From assembly GCA_002348265.1 (NCBI GenBank), contig DEAT01000022.1, forward strand, positions 134,009-198,008: a DNA stretch of 64,000 nucleotides. Direction: 5' to 3'. The position numbers and the translations under genes were made by a program. Positions 60,774-64,000 of this stretch are shown here, piece by piece (the first letter of the stretch is position 1; each line of letters opens with the position of its first letter). The stretch comes from Gemmatimonadales bacterium UBA2975 (GTDB taxonomy: Bacteria; Gemmatimonadota; Gemmatimonadetes; Longimicrobiales; Gaopeijiaceae). The notes below the pieces were generated by a model. That model was not told the origin of the DNA, did not search any database, and saw only the letters and a program-made list of their open reading frames with translations.

Positions 60774-63700
60774 ATGTCCACCTCACCTCCAATCGCGATC
60801 GTAGGCATGAGCTCCCTTTTTGCAGGGAGTCATGACTTGCTTGGCTTCTGGCGTGATATCGTATCAGCGACGGACCGTCTTACGGACGTTCCACCGCATG
60901 CTTGGCTGATCGAGGATTACTACGACCCGGATCCAAGCGCGCCTGACATGACGTATGCTAAGCGTGGTGGTTATCTCGATCCTGTTGCGTTTGATCCGAT
61001 GGAATTCGGCATGCCGCCAACGACGATTCCTGCAACGGACACGGCACAACTTCTCGCATTGATTGCGGCGAAACGAGTCCTGCAAGACGCAGGAAAGTAT
61101 TCGGATGAGGCGGACCTAAGCCGGACAAGTGTGATTCTCGGTGTCGCATCTGCTACGGAACTCGTAGTTGAGATGGGTTCACGGCTTCATCACCCGCTAT
61201 GGCGAAATGCCCTGCGCAAGGCAGGACTTCCTGAGAGTAGAGTTCAGGAGATCGTTCAGTTGATCAAGGATCATTACCAGCCTTGGCAGGAGAGTACTTT
61301 CCCAGGATTACTGGGGAATGTGGTAGCTGGTCGAATCGCCAATCGTCTGAACCTTGGTGGCTCAAATTTTGTGACGGATGCAGCCTGTGCGAGTTCGATT
61401 TCAGCCCTGCAGGCTGGTCTCCATGAGCTTTATCTCGGTGACAGTGACATGGTTATCGCCGGGGGCGTGGATGCTCTCAATGACATCCTCATGTACATGT
61501 GTTTCTCCAAGACGCCGGCTTTCTCGCCCACAGGCGATTGTCGGCCTTTCTCAGAAGACGCGGACGGCACCCTGATCGGAGAGGGTGTCGGAATGCTTGC
61601 CTTGCGTCGACTAGAAGATGCCGAGCGCGATGGCGACGAGATTTATGCGGTGATCCGTGGGCTTGGCGCGTCTTCGGATGGTATGGGATCAAGCGTGTAC
61701 GCACCACGACCCGAAGGGCAGGCTAACGCTCTGCGCAGGGCCTACGACAAAGCAGACTATAGTCCGGCCACGGTAGAGCTCGTGGAGGCACACGGGACAG
61801 CCACAAAGGCGGGTGACGCTGCAGAAGCTCGCGGCCTTACATCGGTCTTTGGGCCGGCCAACGAGGCAGGGAGGGCCTGGTGCGCCTTAGGATCCGTCAA
61901 ATCCCAGATCGGTCACACCAAGGCCGCTGCGGGCTCCGCCGGCCTTATCAAAGTTGCATTGGCACTGCACCACCGGGTTTTACCTCCCACCCTTAAGGTG
62001 AGTAAGCCCAACTCTCTTCTCGGTCTTGAGGATGGGCCTTTCTATATCAACACAGACACGCGTCCTTGGATACGGGGAAGCGACCATCCACGACGGGGGT
62101 CGGTGAGTTCGTTTGGCTTTGGGGGTTCAAACTTCCACGTCGCACTCGAAGAGTACACGGGCTCAGGTAACCGACCTAAGAAACTCCGAGCGTGGTCAGA
62201 AGATCTTTTGGTCCTAAGCGCTGCAGATAGGGAGAGTCTCGCCTTGAGGATAGGGAAGGTTCGGTCCCAGATCGAGCAGGGTTATTCCCTAGGCACCCTC
62301 ACAGCCCAGGGCGCGGAAGATTTTGAAGCTGATGCTCACGCCCGTTTGGCTGTTGTAGCGAGTGACGCTGATGAACTCGGGATTAAGCTTGATAAGGCAG
62401 TCGAGGTTATACGAGCAGGGTCGGAAGGATCGCTGCCAGATCCAGATGTTCACTTCGGTTTTGGGCTTTCGAAAGCTAAAAAGCTTGCGTTTATTTTCCC
62501 GGGACAGGGAAGCCAGTACGTAGGGATGGGAGCCGGGGCAGCGATGACCTTTGATTGCGCTCGCGCTGTGTGGGATGAGGCTGTCGATATAGAAGAGTTT
62601 GCTGGAGATCGCCTCGACCGAGCAGTGTTTCCGCCGCCGGCTTTTACCGACGATGACCGAGCGCAGCAGTTCAAGACCCTGACAGCTATGGAGATGGCCC
62701 AGCCGGCAATCGCTGCAGTCAGCCTAGGCTTCCTTCATTTGCTAAGAGCGTTGGGCCTAGAGGCTGACGCGATGGCGGGACACAGTTTTGGAGAACTGTC
62801 CGCATTGGCGGCTTCAGGTCGGATAGAGGAAAAAGCTCTTTTAGCCACTGCTCGTAAGAGAGGCGAGCTCATGGCAGAGGCTGCGGCCAGCAAAGAGGGT
62901 GCGATGATCGCAGTCCCCAGTGACGCCGAGACGGTGAGAAGCCTGATCGATCCGTCGGACGATGTCGTGATCGCAAATGACAATGCTCCCACAGAGGTTG
63001 TGCTAGCTGGTTCGGAGAGTGCGATTACAAACATCATGGCGAAGTTGAAGTCGGAGGGGCTTCGTTCCATCCGTCTTCCCGTAGCTTCTGCTTTCCACTC
63101 CCATATTGTCTCTGATTCTTGTGATCCATTCCATGATCATCTCGCGGAACTGAAGTGGAGAGATGGAGGACCGGAGGTATATGCGAACAAGACGGCAGAC
63201 GTTTATCCCAAGACACCGAAGGCTGCCCGCCGACTGTTAGCAGACCAGCTTGCTTCACCGGTTCGCTTTCGCGAGATGATCGAGGCGATGCACTCCTCCG
63301 GTGTTACACACTTCGTAGAAGTCGGTCCAGGACGCATTCTGACCAAGTTGGTGGGGCGGTGCCTCGAAGGTCGCGAGCACGTAGCTATCTCTCTCGACGA
63401 CAAGAAAGTGGAAGGCCTAAGGGCGTTTTGGCGCGGTATCGGTGCGCTTGCGGCCGACGGCGTGAGCATGAATCTCCTAGCGCTCTCCGAAGGGTATCAA
63501 GTTCCTGAGGCCCCGGCAGAGGCAAAGCCATTTGAAATCATGATAACTGGGTTTAACCACGATCGTCCCTATCCGCCTCAGAATGGGGCTGCTGGCCGCG
63601 CTGGCCCGAATCCGGAGGAGGTCGGAGAACCCAATGCTGAGACTCGAACTGTAACACCCGAGGTGAGCACTCCCGTACCGCCTGTAACCGGTGAAGTAGA

Positions 63701-64000
63701 CCACAGCGTAGCCGCTGAAATTCATCGGGCTACAATTGAGGCACACCGTCGATATCAGGAGTTGATGGCGGATAGTCATCGAAGTTTCCTAGATATGGCT
63801 GCAGTTGCTCTGGGTCAGGCCAATACCGAAGCCCCAGTGGAAGGTCAGGCCCCCACCGGAGCACAATTAGCTCAAGCTCCTCAAGAAGCGGCTGCGCGTC
63901 CGATTCCGGCACCTAACGTTCGGCATCTCCCAATGGAGGAGACCCTGAGTTCGTCTCCAGCCATACAGGAGCCCGTGGTGCCTGCTGTAGCTACGCCGGT
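60774..64000 (+). CDS. PfaA-like multidomain polyketide/polyunsaturated-fatty-acid synthase (KS-AT), truncated by window end
   Basis: The frame is open from ATG 60774 to the end, at least 1075 residues. A ketosynthase comes first: IAIVGMSSLFAGSHD, active-site Cys at about residue 205 in TDAACASS, HGTATKAGD, SQIGHTKAAAG. Then an acyltransferase: FIFPGQGSQYVGMG, AGHSFGELSALAASG with the Ser at about residue 671, and a C-terminal VGPGRILTKLV. A Pro/Glu/Ala/Gln-rich linker (from about residue 915) leads out of the window, as before the ACP array in PfaA. The PfaD partner just upstream suggests an iterative lipid synthase making polyunsaturated fatty acids or a secondary lipid. Later domains (ACPs, KR, DH) and a phosphopantetheinyl transferase are not visible. 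Confidence 0.87.
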   Translation, partial: MSTSPPIAIVGMSSLFAGSHDLLGFWRDIVSATDRLTDVPPHAWLIEDYYDPDPSAPDMTYAKRGGYLDPVAFDPMEFGMPPTTIPATDTAQLLALIAAKRVLQDAGKYSDEADLSRTSVILGVASATELVVEMGSRLHHPLWRNALRKAGLPESRVQEIVQLIKDHYQPWQESTFPGLLGNVVAGRIANRLNLGGSNFVTDAACASSISALQAGLHELYLGDSDMVIAGGVDALNDILMYMCFSKTPAFSPTGDCRPFSEDADGTLIGEGVGMLALRRLEDAERDGDEIYAVIRGLGASSDGMGSSVYAPRPEGQANALRRAYDKADYSPATVELVEAHGTATKAGDAAEARGLTSVFGPANEAGRAWCALGSVKSQIGHTKAAAGSAGLIKVALALHHRVLPPTLKVSKPNSLLGLEDGPFYINTDTRPWIRGSDHPRRGSVSSFGFGGSNFHVALEEYTGSGNRPKKLRAWSEDLLVLSAADRESLALRIGKVRSQIEQGYSLGTLTAQGAEDFEADAHARLAVVASDADELGIKLDKAVEVIRAGSEGSLPDPDVHFGFGLSKAKKLAFIFPGQGSQYVGMGAGAAMTFDCARAVWDEAVDIEEFAGDRLDRAVFPPPAFTDDDRAQQFKTLTAMEMAQPAIAAVSLGFLHLLRALGLEADAMAGHSFGELSALAASGRIEEKALLATARKRGELMAEAAASKEGAMIAVPSDAETVRSLIDPSDDVVIANDNAPTEVVLAGSESAITNIMAKLKSEGLRSIRLPVASAFHSHIVSDSCDPFHDHLAELKWRDGGPEVYANKTADVYPKTPKAARRLLADQLASPVRFREMIEAMHSSGVTHFVEVGPGRILTKLVGRCLEGREHVAISLDDKKVEGLRAFWRGIGALAADGVSMNLLALSEGYQVPEAPAEAKPFEIMITGFNHDRPYPPQNGAAGRAGPNPEEVGEPNAETRTVTPEVSTPVPPVTGEVDHSVAAEIHRATIEAHRRYQELMADSHRSFLDMAAVALGQANTEAPVEGQAPTGAQLAQAPQEAAARPIPAPNVRHLPMEETLSSSPAIQEPVVPAVATP

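Overview
The window looks like a chromosomal stretch from an aerobic, heterotrophic, Gram-negative bacterium of the FCB group. Gemmatimonadota (probably an uncultured, possibly marine lineage) is my best guess. The reasons are a short RpoD-type sigma factor, a SusC/SusD outer-membrane pair, a DUF2723 membrane protein, a large BNR/sortilin-like secreted protein, a 'choice-of-anchor B' protein, a ~1640-residue NAD-glutamate dehydrogenase and many secreted lipoproteins. This assignment is inference from gene content; there is no rRNA in the window. I see no tRNA, rRNA, CRISPR array, insertion sequence or integrase. Genes are densely packed on both strands.

Layout. 1-4.2 kb: end of a penicillin-acylase-type hydrolase, an HD-domain phosphohydrolase, an RpoD-type sigma factor, a terminator, and rsgA. 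4.2-8.4 kb: a lipoprotein, a flavin reductase, and a single-chain Mre11/SbcD-Rad50/SbcC-like protein with eroded catalytic motifs. 8.5-17.4 kb: an amine/imine module (FAD amine oxidase + Rid protein, divergent from an ornithine-cyclodeaminase-like gene across a palindrome), then DUF2723, HyuA, an M20 dipeptidase and a small membrane protein. 17.5-26.8 kb (mostly minus strand): a coiled-coil protein and ECF sigma factor, orphan E1-alpha, a V4R-like protein, a CoA-binding protein, and a tightly overlapped acyl-CoA dehydrogenase-ctaA-DUF420 operon, then a patatin. 26.8-34.4 kb: a cupredoxin lipoprotein, BNR protein, DnaQ-like exonuclease and sucA.

34.5-39 kb holds the most striking item. It is an OsmC-family gene with an in-frame TGA exactly where the peroxidatic cysteine should be, followed at the right distance by a SECIS-like hairpin, so it is probably a selenoprotein. 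An aminotransferase and an alpha/beta hydrolase follow. 39-50.4 kb: NAD-glutamate dehydrogenase coupled to a barrel-less TonB plug protein, then SusC/SusD and a second barrel-less plug protein. 50.4-58.9 kb: a lipoprotein, a creatininase-like protein, a compact operon of three secreted beta-propeller proteins, and a divergent DUF1028 protein. 59-64 kb: the start of a PfaD/PfaA-like polyunsaturated-fatty-acid or secondary-lipid synthase cluster, cut by the window end.

Together the genes fit an organism living on peptides and amino acids (M20 peptidase, HyuA, amine oxidase, Rid, OCD, aminotransferase, glutamate dehydrogenase, SusCD), feeding the TCA cycle (sucA) and a heme-A-type respiratory oxidase (ctaA, DUF420), with thiol- or selenol-based peroxide defence.
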